The notes under the pieces were generated by a model. The model was not told the origin of the DNA, ran no database searches, and saw only the letters and a program-made list of their open reading frames with translations. 64,000 nucleotides of DNA. Origin: Nematostella vectensis (Eukaryota > Cnidaria > Anthozoa > Actiniaria > Edwardsiidae). How positions within the stretch are numbered: the stretch's first letter is position 1; each line of letters opens with the position of its first letter. This document shows positions 44,491 through 55,959 of this stretch, one piece after another. The DNA is taken from NCBI RefSeq assembly GCF_932526225.1, contig NC_064036.1, positions 19,926,953 through 19,990,952 of the forward strand, read 5' to 3'. The translations under genes and the position numbers were made by a program.

Positions 44491-44629
44491 CGAAACACTC
44501 CCTCTTCACTTAAAGAAAAAAGTGTTCTTCAAATCCCAAAAAATCATGAAAATAAAAGTCCTGATTTAGCATCATTCATTTTAAGTTAGAATGTTCTTAA
44601 TAGTTGTATCTTCAACTGGGTCGATGACA

Positions 44630-45690
44630 ATAAGTATATGTAGGGGTCGTTCCACAGTGTCGTAACCGCCTATCTTTCAGTTCTTATATTGCACTTCTAC
44701 GCGACAAACTTTACCGTCCTTTTCAGGATCTGCTTTGATGACTACCGCGTTTCCAGTCACTTCTGGTCTGGTTCGAGATGAGTACCACATCTCCAATCTT
44801 TATATCGCTATGAGACGTATGCCATTCAGTTTGGATTCAGTTTAGAAAATAATCCAGTTTGCACTCCTTCCAGAATGCTTGTATTACGTTTTGTACAAAC
44901 TGGAAACCCTGACGAAGGTTGGTGTTCTATCTGAATGGTCTATTTGGTATTCTCGATGTTGCACGTTCTAACAGTAGATCGTTTGGACATAAGTATGTTC
45001 CATCATCTGGTGTATTTGGATGCCGACCTATAGGGCGTTCATTTATCAAATTTGCAAATTTGTAGCATACCGTCTGTAATTGTGAGAACGTCATGATGTG
45101 ATCCCCAATGGCTATACTGATGGCTCTTTTAGCTGATTTTACTAACGCTTCGGTTATCCCATTTTGCGTCTGCTGGGGTAAACTCCCACTGGAACCATTC
45201 TGTAACACCAAATATTCGTCCAGATTCCAATTTTTTCGTTGTGCCTTGTTAGCGGATACGAGTTGTGAGCCATTGTCGGAATATAATTTCGTTCGACATC
45301 CTCGGATGGATAAAAATCGTCTCAAAGCAACAAGAAAATTTTCTGTACTATAATTTGGAGCCAAATCAAAGTGGACTGTGCGTGAGCTCATACAGTTAAA
45401 GATCTTTTCCGTTTTCTCGTGCGTTCTTTTCTTGACCTCGTCCCTGATCTTGAAAGGTCCAAACAAGTGGATAGCATTGTTACACCAGGGAGGTTTTAGT
45501 TGCTCTTGTGGGAGTTTTCCTATAACTTAATTGTGAAGCATTTTTATCCAATCTTTTACAAATAACGCAGTTGAATTTGATGGATTTGACTATTCTGTGG
45601 AGGTCGAGGATCCAGAATCTTGATCTTACTCACAGTGGTTGATATTTCATAGTTTCCTCGACGATTGATATATTCTTCTTTAAGACGAAA
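44630..45690 (-). pseudogene. BEL/Pao pol: integrase
   Basis: The open part 45466-44927 has FGPFKIRDEVKKRTHEK, CMSSRTVHFDLAPNYST, RRFLSIRGCRTKLYSDNGSQ and NERPIGRHP, the integrase core of BEL/Pao. Upstream, near 45610-45540 in another frame, SRFWILDLHRIVKS and CVICKRLDKNA are the BEL zinc finger region. Downstream to 44630, HSDIKIGDVVLI is the BEL C-terminal block. Frameshifts and stops are present. Confidence 0.85.
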
Positions 45691-45963
45691 GAATCTGTGC
45701 CCAGATGGTAATAAGATTACTTTATTTTATTGAAATTTGTTTCGAGCCATCGATCGCCGCGGCTTCCAACTGTAAATCTAGATAGATAGATAGACACCTT
45801 TATTTAAAATTAAAATTTAAAAATGCCCAGGGTAGTCCATTCAGATAACCACAAAGGCTATTCTGCTATCAACAGGAGCCCTGGGTTTTAACAAAAAAGT
45901 TATTTACTTATTTCATTTGCCACATAAACTAAGTAACTCTAAAATATTATATTTAAAAATTAT

Positions 45964-48909
45964 TCAATTGGTTGAAAACAGTGCATCCATGATAATAAAA
46001 AGAACGCTTAGCTGTCTCTGTCCGCCCATGTGGAAGGTGTAGAAATTACTTTGGCGGGTCGTTCTTCTTGAGATGTATCTATTATAATTAAAATAATTTA
46101 TAAAATGTTGTGGGCATTGGCCTTTAAGGCTCTTGTTGACCAATTTGAGAATATTTGAGTCAAGTCCTGCATGTAGTTCTGGCCAGTTAAGCAAGCCTAT
46201 GGCGCTAGCACTGTCAGGTGACTGGGTAACAATGCGCGCAGGCGTTCCAACATTCCGCTGTCGACCTCCCCGTAACAAGCCCAAACGCCAGAACAATACT
46301 CTATAATAGGTCTTATCATTGAGATGTATATCATATTGGCCCTATGGGTGGTAATATGCCGGCGCACACGTCCAAGCATGCAAACCCGCTTACCAGCCTT
46401 ACTTTATAATAGACTTAACGTGGTCATTCCAGCTGAACCGCTCATCAAAGACGACCCCTAAATACTTAAATTCGGCTACACGTTTAACTGTTGACCCCTT
46501 AATTACTACCGAAAAACTGTCAACATTTGAGAGCTTAGGCGTGGTTCCCAAAAGCATGGCCTCGGTCTTTCTAACGTTAACAAACAAGCTATATGCTCCG
46601 AGCCAGTTATCTACTCTGTCCAGTTCTCTATTCAGAGTTTCCTCAAAATCTGAGGCCTGCTTTCCAGCGCAGAACAGTACTGTGTCGTCTGCATACATTA
46701 GTACACTGCAGGACCCGACAGCTCAGGGAAAGTCGTTAAGATGAATAATGAAGAGTAGAGGACCGAGTATTGATCCTTGAGGCACCCCAGCAGTGACAGA
46801 CTCGGCGCTGCTAGTCACACCCAGGAAATCAAACATTTGAGAACGATCACTGTGATCGTTCTCAAATGAGTTGCTAAACCATCTGAGTTCGTCTTCAGCC
46901 ACGCCAAGTCCAGGCAGCTTCTGTAGTAACACATGGCAGACAGTGTCAAATGCCTTGCTAAGATCGATAAACATGGCACCCGTCATCATCCCTAGATCAA
47001 TATTCCTACGAACTGAATCAGCAAAACATATAGCTGCCCACTCAGTCGAATGTCGTTTACGGAACCTGCACTGATATGGGCTGAAGATGCTGTTGCTCTG
47101 TAGATAGGCGGTGAGCTGTTGGTGCACGACTCTCTCTAGGACCTTGGAGACATCTGGGAGGATTGAGATGGGACGATAATTATCCATGTCTTCCACTTTT
47201 CCTTTTTTAAAGAGTGGTATGACGTGAGCTGTCTTCCAGTCTCTGGGCACTTCCCCATGCCGCATGGAGTAGTTGAGAATTGAGGTCAGCGGTTTTGCAA
47301 CTATTGGTGCCGAATCGATCAAGAGACGCGCAGGAATATTATCGAGGCCAACTGCTTTGCCCTCTTTTAGGCGCCGCAACTCAGCGCACAAGAGCTCCTC
47401 GGAGACATCTTGGAACTTGAAGGAAGTAGTGGGACTTGGCGGAACTAAGCCGGCGGCAGCACCACAGGAAGACCGAAGTGATTCACAAAGGCGTGCGGCG
47501 GTGCCCCTGAAGAAACTGTTAAAGGAGTCCACGATCAGCTTCTTGTCTGCAGACAAAGTTCCTTGGACACTAATATTTGGGGAGACGGTCTTCTTTTCCC
47601 CAGGAAGAATTTTCTTTAGGGTCTTCCAGAAGGTCTTATGGTCGTTCCCATTTCTCTCGATCAGTTTTCTGTTATAAGTAGCCTTCGCCTTTTTGATGGA
47701 ATTTGTGGCCCTATTCCGATAACAGCGGTGGCTAGCCCAGTCCACAGTCAGGTTAGACTTCTTTGCCTTGGAGTGAAAGTAATCCCGCTGGCGCATGATG
47801 GATTTAATCTCTTTGTTCAACCAAGGGCAATTGTCTACACCGCGTACACGCTTTTGAATGACCGGGGCGTGGGAACCAGCAATGCACATAAACGCACTTT
47901 TGAAACCACTCCATAGATCGTCAACTCCCGTGACCGCTTGTCCATTGGGAGTTAAGACAGAGTTCCAATCAACACCCTTCAGATCTTCACAAAACTTCCT
48001 ACTGTCGTAATTAGCATGATTTCGGAATGTTTTGGTTTGTGCTGGTGCCTGTTTCCAGTTAAGTTTTCTAACACAATAGACAAGTTTGTGATCACTGAGA
48101 TGGGATGAAATGACGCCAGAATCCCTGATATTCATGGAACAGTTTACAGCGATGAGGTCAATCAAAGATTTTGAGTCTTTAGTGATTCGTGTAGGTTCGG
48201 TGATAAGCTGCTTGAAGTCTAAACAGCTAAAAAGTTATTTTAGCTGTCTACAATCGGGGTCGTTTCGCTTTGATGACAAAAGACAGCAATTAAAATCGCC
48301 GCAGAGAATCTCTTCTTGACCTTGTGCTGAGACAGAATCCAACATGTAGTTTAGTTTAACCATAAAATCGCCACCGTAATAATTAGAGGTCCGGTGAGGT
48401 CGGTACACGGTGCCAACTAGAAAACTGCGCGACTTTGGAAGCGTAATTTCAAGCCACAGTACTTCTGCTGAGGTTACCCCTAAAATATTCCTTCTAGTCA
48501 CAGACATTTCCTCACGAGCATAAACCGCGACTCCTCCATTATTTCCTTTTCTGTTCTTCCTGAAGAGCCTGTAGCCCGGTATGTCGAACTCCCCATAACT
48601 AGCATCCTCCTTTATCCAATTTTCAGACAGCGTCAATAGATGGATTTCAGACTTGAGCTCGCGAACTAAGAGGCGAAGGTGATCGATCTTGCTACCAAGA
48701 CTCTGAATGTTCTTATGAATCAACTTGAGGCCCCAGAGTTTAGCAAACTCGCGAAACTCGCGAAGAAAAGCTAGGAACGTCAGAGTCATCTTCGGAGTCT
48801 CCCTCAGTTGTTGACCGAACAGCTCAAAACTGACAGCACCTTGTTTAATAAGGGAAATCCTTAGTACTTTCCCATCTCTATATCTGCAGATGTTTTTCTG
48901 GCACTGCAA
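45964..48909 (-). pseudogene. LINE D ORF2: endonuclease and reverse transcriptase
   Basis: Endonuclease: NIQSLGSKIDHL, TLSENWIKEDA, NNGGVAVYARE, VGTVYRPH, CGDFNCCL, and SSHLSDHKLVYC. RT: NYRPISILPDVSKVLERV, FRKRHSTEWAA, FIDLSKAFDTV, GVPQGSILGPLLF, MYADDTVLF and FKYLGVVFD. The frame has single in-frame stops at 48237-48235 and 46725-46723. A shift occurs near 46390 and the C-terminal part ends at 45964 (ARIVTQSPDSAS, LNWPELHAGLDSN). Only lightly decayed. Confidence 0.88.
46834..46868. repeat. Perfect 35-base palindrome in the LINE D RT frame
   Basis: CATTTGAGAACGATCAC, one T, then its exact reverse complement. Stem 17 bp, loop one base. Confidence 0.95.
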
Positions 48910-48960
48910 AATCCAGTACCTTTCAGCATTTGCGATGTCTTCAGGTGTTGGTGTTCAAAT

Positions 48961-50929
48961 GGCGTTCTTGAATGTTGGTGTTGGGTTCTTTCGGTAAGTT
49001 GAAAGACTTCTTGCTGTTACAGGTAGTTGTCGCTCTTTATTTGCTTTGCTTATAGGCCACTCCGATTCCAGTAGCTTGAGAAAGTCAGGATCCTTTTGCC
49101 TGGTATTTTTTCCTGTATTTCGCCTACATGTGTTGTGGCGAACGTGTTAAAGCCATAGGTTTCCTTTTGGATCATGTCGCGGACGATTTGTAGTTATGGT
49201 AACATCGTAGAAATTTGTACAGTATTGTATGTAGTTCCGTAGCAGTCATAGTGCCGTTTCACTTAGCATTTGTTTTTATCTTTTTGCTTATAATATTGTA
49301 GATTTGAACAATCCAAAACTACCTAAATAAAACAAAACTACTAACCTGAGATATGAATCCAGCTTATTTCATCCAGTGGTTTGTTCAGAAAGTATCGTTA
49401 TTTTGAAGCGGTTTTTATTATTGTTACCAAAATGTGCGGCGTTTACTGCACAGTGAGCTGAGCCGCTTCACGAACGTCAGATAAAAACAATTTATAACAA
49501 AATTTCCTAATTTTGATACGAATGCATAGAAGAAAGAATGTAAATGTGTATGGAATTTTTTTCCTGGCTTGATGCGATATTGTTGATTTACAATTGCCTT
49601 TAGTTTTTCGTGCTTCCCGGAGGTCGTGGTTATACTGTAGTTCCGTATCACCCTGCACCATAATGTGTTTTTGTTTGACTGCAGAAATGAAGCCGCGAAA
49701 AGCATTGATTTGTATACATCCCTTTCTCAATTAATCATTTCATTCGCAATTATGTTATATCTAAACTGTTAAATTTTATTATGCGGGCCTTTAATTTTAG
49801 TCATTTGGCTGAGTAAATAACTTTATTTTGAAGACAACATCCTTTGAATTATTAAACGCTCGATAAAATATAATTGCACATTAAAATGAAAACTGCAACT
49901 GTGATTGATATTTCGCTAGGATTTTTAAATAAAATGGCCAAGATTCACCAGTTAAATAATTAGCTGGCTAACTCAAAAAGGAAGGAATGGGTTATGTTAT
50001 TGCAGAACTCTTAAAAGGACGACACAACGTATTGGCAGCCATCGTGTAAATAAAAACGGCTTTATATTGAACTCTCGTGCACGAAAATTAGCAAAATAAA
50101 TCACCCAATTCTAGATCTCACGTAATCCTTTACATGTTTGCATTTTATTTATATGGCATATATTTGGAAAGAATTACATCAGACTATTTTGTTCCTCGTA
50201 ATATGGATTTGTTAGCGACACGCGTGAAAGCCCATTGACGATTGTTGATTTGTTAACCTGCCGCATTATAAAGTTAAAAACAATTTTATAAATTAATTAA
50301 GGAAGAGATTTGATTTAAAAGAAAGGGATTTGATATGTGATTCAGTGAATGTTTTTATTGATTCTCAAATAAAACTAGATGTTTCTAGAGCAGTTACTCG
50401 GGCTTCATTAATTGCAATTAGTGGTAGGTCAAACCGTAAAAATAACTGGAATGAATGCAGACAACCACAGAAAATCAAACAGCAAGGACTTCTACAGCCC
50501 TTTTTTTCTGACATATACAATTATAGCATGAGCCTTGTTCTCTTTATATTTTGGTCCTATAATCGTACATGTATAAAGCCTTTTCAATAAACGTTGTCGT
50601 CGTTCAAGGGTCAAGATCAAAGAAACCTAAAGTTATCATGGGTAAAGATTGATGCAACTCAGCAGTTACAGCATTTACCAGGAGGCTTGGGGCAATAAAC
50701 TGTTTTAAGACTACCAAAGATTGTTTTACTGAAGATGACTAATATGAGGTTTTCTGTCGCACCGTTTGCTTTCATATTTCTGTTGAATTGTGTTTGTTTC
50801 ATGTGACGCAATCTTCGAAGAATAATTCCTATTCTTGTCTGTAATCTTTTGGGATCAGGTCATCTTGTGCTAGGTCCCAAATTACTCCCAGGACCTTTTC
50901 CTTAGCTGCGGTTTGGTCCTTGGGTACTA
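48961..50929. other. Interior of the BEL element, mostly unreadable
   Basis: A minus-strand stretch at about 50925-50830 reads AAKEKVLGVIWDLAQDDL, like the BEL RT/RNase H connector (KVLG..WD...D.L). The rest, including overlapping frames at 49424-49730 and 50330-50590, shows nothing that I can support. Confidence 0.4.
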
Positions 50930-51735
50930 GTGATTAGTCTTTAATTCCAATGTTGTCTTTGGAATATATCCATCCTTTTATCTTGAATCCTCCTTTACTC
51001 AATATTCTTGTGCCCTTCTTGTCGAAGTTCACGAGTGGTGTTTGAAACAATGCGTCGCACTCGGGATGGAGTTTCTCCAGCATCTTTTCTAATGCAGCAA
51101 TTGGATCCAACGGGGAGCCTGGTATTCCGTACATCCTCATATCGCTATAGTCTTGGTCTTTTTGTTTATAGCCACCTTGATAGTTTTTGTTCAGTATGTT
51201 TGATGCACACATTATAACAAAGGTTAAACCACACAAATTCTTGTAGCTTGTTAGGAGAGTATACATCGAAGTAAGACCTTAGTGTGTTCATATCACCGGG
51301 CTCTATGGGGCTTTTGTGCTCAGGCTTCGGGTTTACGCGCTTGTAGTAGGACTTGCACACTACTTCAAGCATTTTGTTTGATTGTAGAAACTCGGCGTCC
51401 TTTAAGATAGTTATAGTACGAGCGAATGGCTGGCTGGTTATTGTGCAATGAATTGCAGCCCTGATACCCGTTAGGGCACTCGGCGAGAGGTCCTTGTCTT
51501 TTGTTTTGACTTCAGCATAGGAACGGCGTAAAATGCCTCCAAGATCTGAGGAGCTGATACTGTGAAAATCACATTGAACACTTCGCTTCGTGCACCAATC
51601 GGTGAAATTTTTCATCGCCCAGGATGTTTGTTTTTTTAGTATTTTTGGGAACAGAATCTTCCATTTTTTTAAGCTCCTCCTCATCGAGCTGAGAAGATTT
51701 TGAGTCGTTGTTTTCCTGTTTGGTAGTTGTCAAAA
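50930..51735 (-). pseudogene. Crypton-like tyrosine recombinase fragment
   Basis: Two open parts (51684-51166 and 51266-50934) that overlap in different frames. The first has SWAMKNFTDWCTKRSV, LGGILRRSYAEVKTKD, LSPSALTGIRAAIH, PKPEHKSPIEPGDM and LQEFVWFNLCYN; the second has MYGIPGSPLDPIAALE and HPECDALFQTP. This is the N-terminal and core region shared by Cryptons and the Crypton-derived domain of KCTD1, QRICH1 and ZMYM proteins. The C-terminal R-H-R-Y part was not found. Cryptons move with a tyrosine recombinase and leave no long inverted ends. Confidence 0.55.
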
Positions 51736-51839
51736 CACAACCAAACACGGCAAGCGATGCGACGAGCGGTTTGAATGAATTGCTTGAGTAAAAAATACAG
51801 GATCCAATGCTTTTCCTTTGTCACATTTCTACAGCCAAC

Positions 51840-52470
51840 CTACCCTCCAACCTGGTAACAAGAGTAGGTTTTGTTCCTGTAACACTTAGCCTTCTTTTTC
51901 TCAGTTCTTCCTTATACCTGCACGTTGCGAAACACTTTTGCCGTCTAGATGCTCTAGCATTCTATCATGTAGTTGTTTACAATCTGCCAAAGCTGCTTAT
52001 AAATTCTTCCCTGCAGTTTTCAAGGTTGCGTAGTTATTTTTCCTTTGCCGATTATCAATTAAATCATGCGCGTTTTGAACAAGATCATTAAATAGGCCTT
52101 CCAATGGTTCCTTTTTCCGTTGGAATTTATCACTTAGTTTCTGGAACTTTTAGTGTTCTTTTTTCTCAAATTCTTTGCGATCAATATTATGTGTTGTAAG
52201 ATATTGAGAGCGTATATCTTCCGTTTCATTGAATGCATCTTGGATCTCTTTTATCAAGGCATCGCTCTTGTATACCTTCATCTTCTATGCGTAGTGTATA
52301 GATGTCATGCTTACCTCCAACAGTGTTCCATGCTTCATTCAATTCAGTGGAGGCACATTTCACGATATCGATACCTTTGCTGTCTTTTACGAATTGTAGA
52401 AACTCATTGCGCTTTCGGGTGAATCTTGACTTGGGTCCTTATCTTTTTCGCTTCCTCCACCATGTTCGTT
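51840..52470 (-). pseudogene. BEL/Pao gag with SAP domain
   Basis: First Met at about 52463, 36 bases from the right LTR-like repeat. Reading changes frame several times: RKRNEFLQFVKDSKGID, ELNEAWNTVGGKHDIYTL, NDLVQNAHDLIDNRQRKN, LADCKQLHDRMLEHLDGK, and at about 51935-51845 YKEELRKRRLSVTGTKPTLV followed by TRLEGRL. The last block is a SAP domain (two helices that bind AT-rich DNA). The helical parts look like the gag N-terminal coiled region of BEL elements. Confidence 0.6.
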
Positions 52471-52498
52471 TGACTACCGGAATTCGACAGATTTCGAA

Positions 52499-52716
52499 TA
52501 GTTTGTTGAAGGACAAGAATTCAAACCATTGGTTCCAAACTCTTTACTATTTATCTTTGTTGATAAGATGAGTTCGAAATCCGATGGTCTTTCTCGATTT
52601 ACATGGTGGTTTCTCAGAGTTAGTCTGTCTAGTTACAGTCAATTAACTTCTTGACGTGCGTGCGATTACAATAATTATATTGATTATGCTGTCAATCAAA
52701 ATTTCGGTTGCTAGAG
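52499..52716 (-). repeat. BEL element right (5') LTR-like repeat
   Basis: Direct repeat of 44270-44490, next to gag as expected for the 5' LTR of a minus-strand element. Confidence 0.7.
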
Positions 52717-52849
52717 GAAAACCATCATGTAACAGTTCGAAAGAGCTCCGATAACAAGAGCTGGGAGTTATTGAACCACCAGGCTTTGAATGCTGACATA
52801 CGGCCTTGAATAGACTTTCCAGAACTCGAAGACTTAGTGACATCAGCAT

Positions 52850-54810
52850 GTTTATAATAATAATATAATAATAATAATATGTTTATTCGTGCCACTTGCA
52901 GGGGTCCTGAATTACAGGCACGGTCAGCATGACGTGCGACAATACAAATTATAACTCACATGCATATTTACTAGTTACAAATTTCCCGAAACGGTCAGTG
53001 TTTGTGGGCTTACAACTAAATGTGTCAGCTGACACTCTTCTCAAATTATAATGCGTGTCCCTCTTAATTCTTGTGCCATTTATTAAGCAATACAAAGGAT
53101 TGCTTGGCTTAATGCCCTGAATAAACCTGACACATTTGTCATTCCTTCTTCCAGCTAGCGTGTCGAGATTAGCAGCTTGCAAGGCAGCTGTATAGGATAT
53201 GTGCGGATAAATAATTCTCAATGCGCGTTTTAGAATAGCCTCGAGAGAATTTACGAGGTATTGTGGCAGGTTAGCAAATACCACAGATGCGTACTCTATT
53301 ACAGATCGTATGAGAGAACAATAGACCAACACTATATCGACTGGTGATACGCCACAACGTTTAAGCTGCCTCAGTGCGTATAATCTGCGGTTGGCCCTTT
53401 TCAGTACGTAGTCCACGTGCGCACCTCATGATAAGTCATCTGACACATAAACGCCTAGAAGCTTGAACGACTTAACACGCTCGATGACATAGCCCCCGGT
53501 GGCAATGGGTTGGCACACGTGGCTATTGTAGTGTCAAAGTCAACCGACAACTCCTTACATTTGGCTGGATTTAGGCACATGTTGTTTGTTACTGCAAATG
53601 ACTGAATTTGTCAGATACAAGGAATTGTAGAATGGAGGGCGAGTTCCTAGGGATAATTTCTAGGATCGAAAGATCGTCAATAAATTTTGCTCTAGGGCGC
53701 CAATTAGGCAGTAGGTCATTGGCCATTACTGCAAAGAGTATGGGCCCGAGCTTAGTACCCTGAGGAATATCGCCATTCAACGCTATAGCTTCCGACATAA
53801 AGGATGAAATCCTAACAGCCTGAGTTCTGCCTTGTAGAAAGGACGCAATCCAGCGAACTAATGACGGATAAAGGCCAAACATCTTGAGTTTTTCAATCAG
53901 CACTTGATGGTCTATCAAATCAAACCCCTTCTTGAAATCAGCAAAGAAGAACCGCACCCAGCAGTTGCCCCAATCAAGACCCTCGAGAGCGTGGTGTAAA
54001 AGGAAGGCAATAGCTTGCTTGGTAGATTTCCCCGCAACAGCAAATTGGTTCCTGTCGAGGCGGTCCAAGATGTTGGGGAGAGCCCTGGACAGCGTTAACC
54101 CTTCCATCAGTTTAGCGACTTGGCAGGTCAGGGAAATCGGGCGGATGTCACTGACTATTGCTTTCGGGGGCTTCTGCTTAGGGAGAGGGCATACCGTTGC
54201 GCGCTTGAGTAGTGGTGGGAGGTAACCTTCCTGTAGAGACGAGTTGTATAAGTCTGAAATTACGGTGGAGAGTTCAAACGCAAAGGTCTTCAAAATAATA
54301 TTTGGTATTCCATCCGGCCCGACTGACTTCCTCGTGTTGCCGACTACATTCCCGACTACCAGAAGGTATTCGGGAATGTCGTGCACTTTGATACTTGCAA
54401 CGTCCAATGGTGTCAACGGAGAGAAGGAGGAGGTGAGACCGGAAATAAATTGATTGATCTACTGGCAAAGCGCGTGGACATTGTCAATATCTCGACCGTC
54501 AATCAACACCGGATAGGTTCTTCACCTCTTTCCACCAGCGTCCAATATTGGTGTTTTTGAGGTTTTTCACCTTCGTTCTATAAAACACATGCTTGGCGCT
54601 AGCGATTGCTTTACCGACTTGATCCCGCCAAAGTTTGAACAGCGGTGACTCCTTCCCTTGCTTAACAAGAGCGCCTTGCCGCTTGGCGATCCAACCTTTG
54701 ATCTTCTGCGTCATCCAGGGCTTGTCATTGGTGTGTACCGTGATTAATGTCACCTGTTCTATCCAAGTCGCAAAGAGGATTATTGTCAAACCTCTCGGCA
54801 TCACTCGTTT
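52850..54810 (-). pseudogene. LINE G: reverse transcriptase with FIDD site, 3' TAA-rich tail
   Basis: Minus strand, three open parts. 54804-54499: TKPWMTxKIK-like block (DKPWMTQKIKGWIAKRQ) between endonuclease and RT. 54416-53589: RT with DIRPISLTCQVAKLMEGL, RNQFAVAGKSTKQAI, FADFKKGFDLIDH, NGDIPQGTKLGPILF, and the active site FIDDLSIL where most LINEs have [FY]ADD. 53416-52949: C-terminal LKRCGVSPVDIVLVYCSL, VIEYASVVF, LAGRRNDKCVRF. The 3' tail is TTATTA-type repeats at about 52852-52882. The endonuclease part is missing (5' truncated or lost). Confidence 0.85.
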
Positions 54811-55830
54811 CCTTGAGCTTGCATAAAGGTGGCGAAGGCAGTAGACGACTGTGGTATTTGGTGAGCCCTGCGTTTTTGGATGAAGCAGAGAATCTTAGAA
54901 ATCATCCGGCTTTCCACAGGGATAGCATCTTCATCGAGTGCATTCTTCACTCTCCGAAACTGCCCATCGTGAAGATCTTGAGCAGCCGAATCCAAAGGCC
55001 ATACTGATCTTTATTTCCTTTATTTCTTAAGATGTGACGAGCAGAATTCTAAAGTCTGAATTTTTGACTGCAGATTCGTTCAAATCTTCACTTTGTCGTT
55101 TCAACTCATCTTTTTAATTTCCGAGTTCAGTTGACAAAAAAAAACTTTTGAGCTCCGATATCATTTCAGTTTTTAAGGTCATTTCGGACAGTTTGGCAGT
55201 AGTGTAGCGTTGGTACGCGGGCTACGGAATGCGCACCTTGCCGCTTGAAAATATACCCCACCAACAAGATGTAGTTTACGGACACTTTTTTATTAAACTA
55301 GATTTCAGACTTTCGAAACTTGATTAATTTGAATCATACTTAAATTTGACCTTTATTTGCCATTACTTTTCAGTTTACGATATGATAACTACATTCCAAG
55401 GGTTGTACGTATCCTAAACAATCATTCTCAAGTATCAAACAGGATAGAAAATCAGTTGAAATTCTATGCCATTCCTTGCTATTGTACGTGACTCAATTGT
55501 CTACAGACTTTGTGCAATTAATCATTGTGGCCTTTAAATTGTACACACTTGAAACTAAATAATGCTATTCCAACGAACTACATAATCACTTATGTATATT
55601 TATTAATATAGGCGAATTACATTACATTCCCGCTTGGCCAGGTACTTCAAGTAAAGAGCCTCTTAAACTTTATCTATGCTGTTCGATCGTTGAGAGTATT
55701 TGCAAACAAGGGACATTGCGAACGGATCTAATCTGACGTTCCCACAAGTGGTACTCGGTGTCCATCAGGCTAATCGAGAAATTATCATCTCTCTCGTATT
55801 TATACGATATGTGATTCTAACGTAGTTACG
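54811..55830. other. No gene recognised
   Basis: A minus frame of 64 codons at 54995-54801 could be a tail of another element but shows no motif. The rest is AT-rich. Confidence 0.4.
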
Positions 55831-55959
55831 TAATTTTACAAACATAAAACAATAGTTATTATTAAAACAAAAGACCACGGAATGTGATAACAAATGCTCA
55901 GAACCGTAACGAAAATACTTTCCAACTTCACGATGTTACGTTGGAAAGCATTTAAACCA

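Larger units (their letters stand above)
45779..48960 (-). mobile_element. LINE D (CR1-like), inserted in the BEL element
   Basis: Minus-strand endonuclease and RT with a 3' end at about 45779-45797 made of TCTA repeats (TCTATCTATCTATCTA on the minus strand). The 5' end is not sharp; about 48960 is my estimate. Confidence 0.8.
44270..52716 (-). mobile_element. BEL/Pao LTR retrotransposon, old, with inserted elements
   Basis: Direct repeats of about 220 bp at 44270-44490 and 52499-52716 serve as candidate LTRs. Between them, on the minus strand, are gag remnants next to the right repeat and pol ending in a BEL-type integrase next to the left repeat, the expected order. A LINE (45779-48960) is inserted in pol. 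A Crypton-like fragment (50930-51735) lies close to gag; whether it is an insertion or a neighbour is unclear. No target duplication was identified. Confidence 0.65.

Noticed and set aside
46854-47916. Plus ORFs of 67-134 codons across LINE D
   Set aside because: Antisense shadows of the RT frame.
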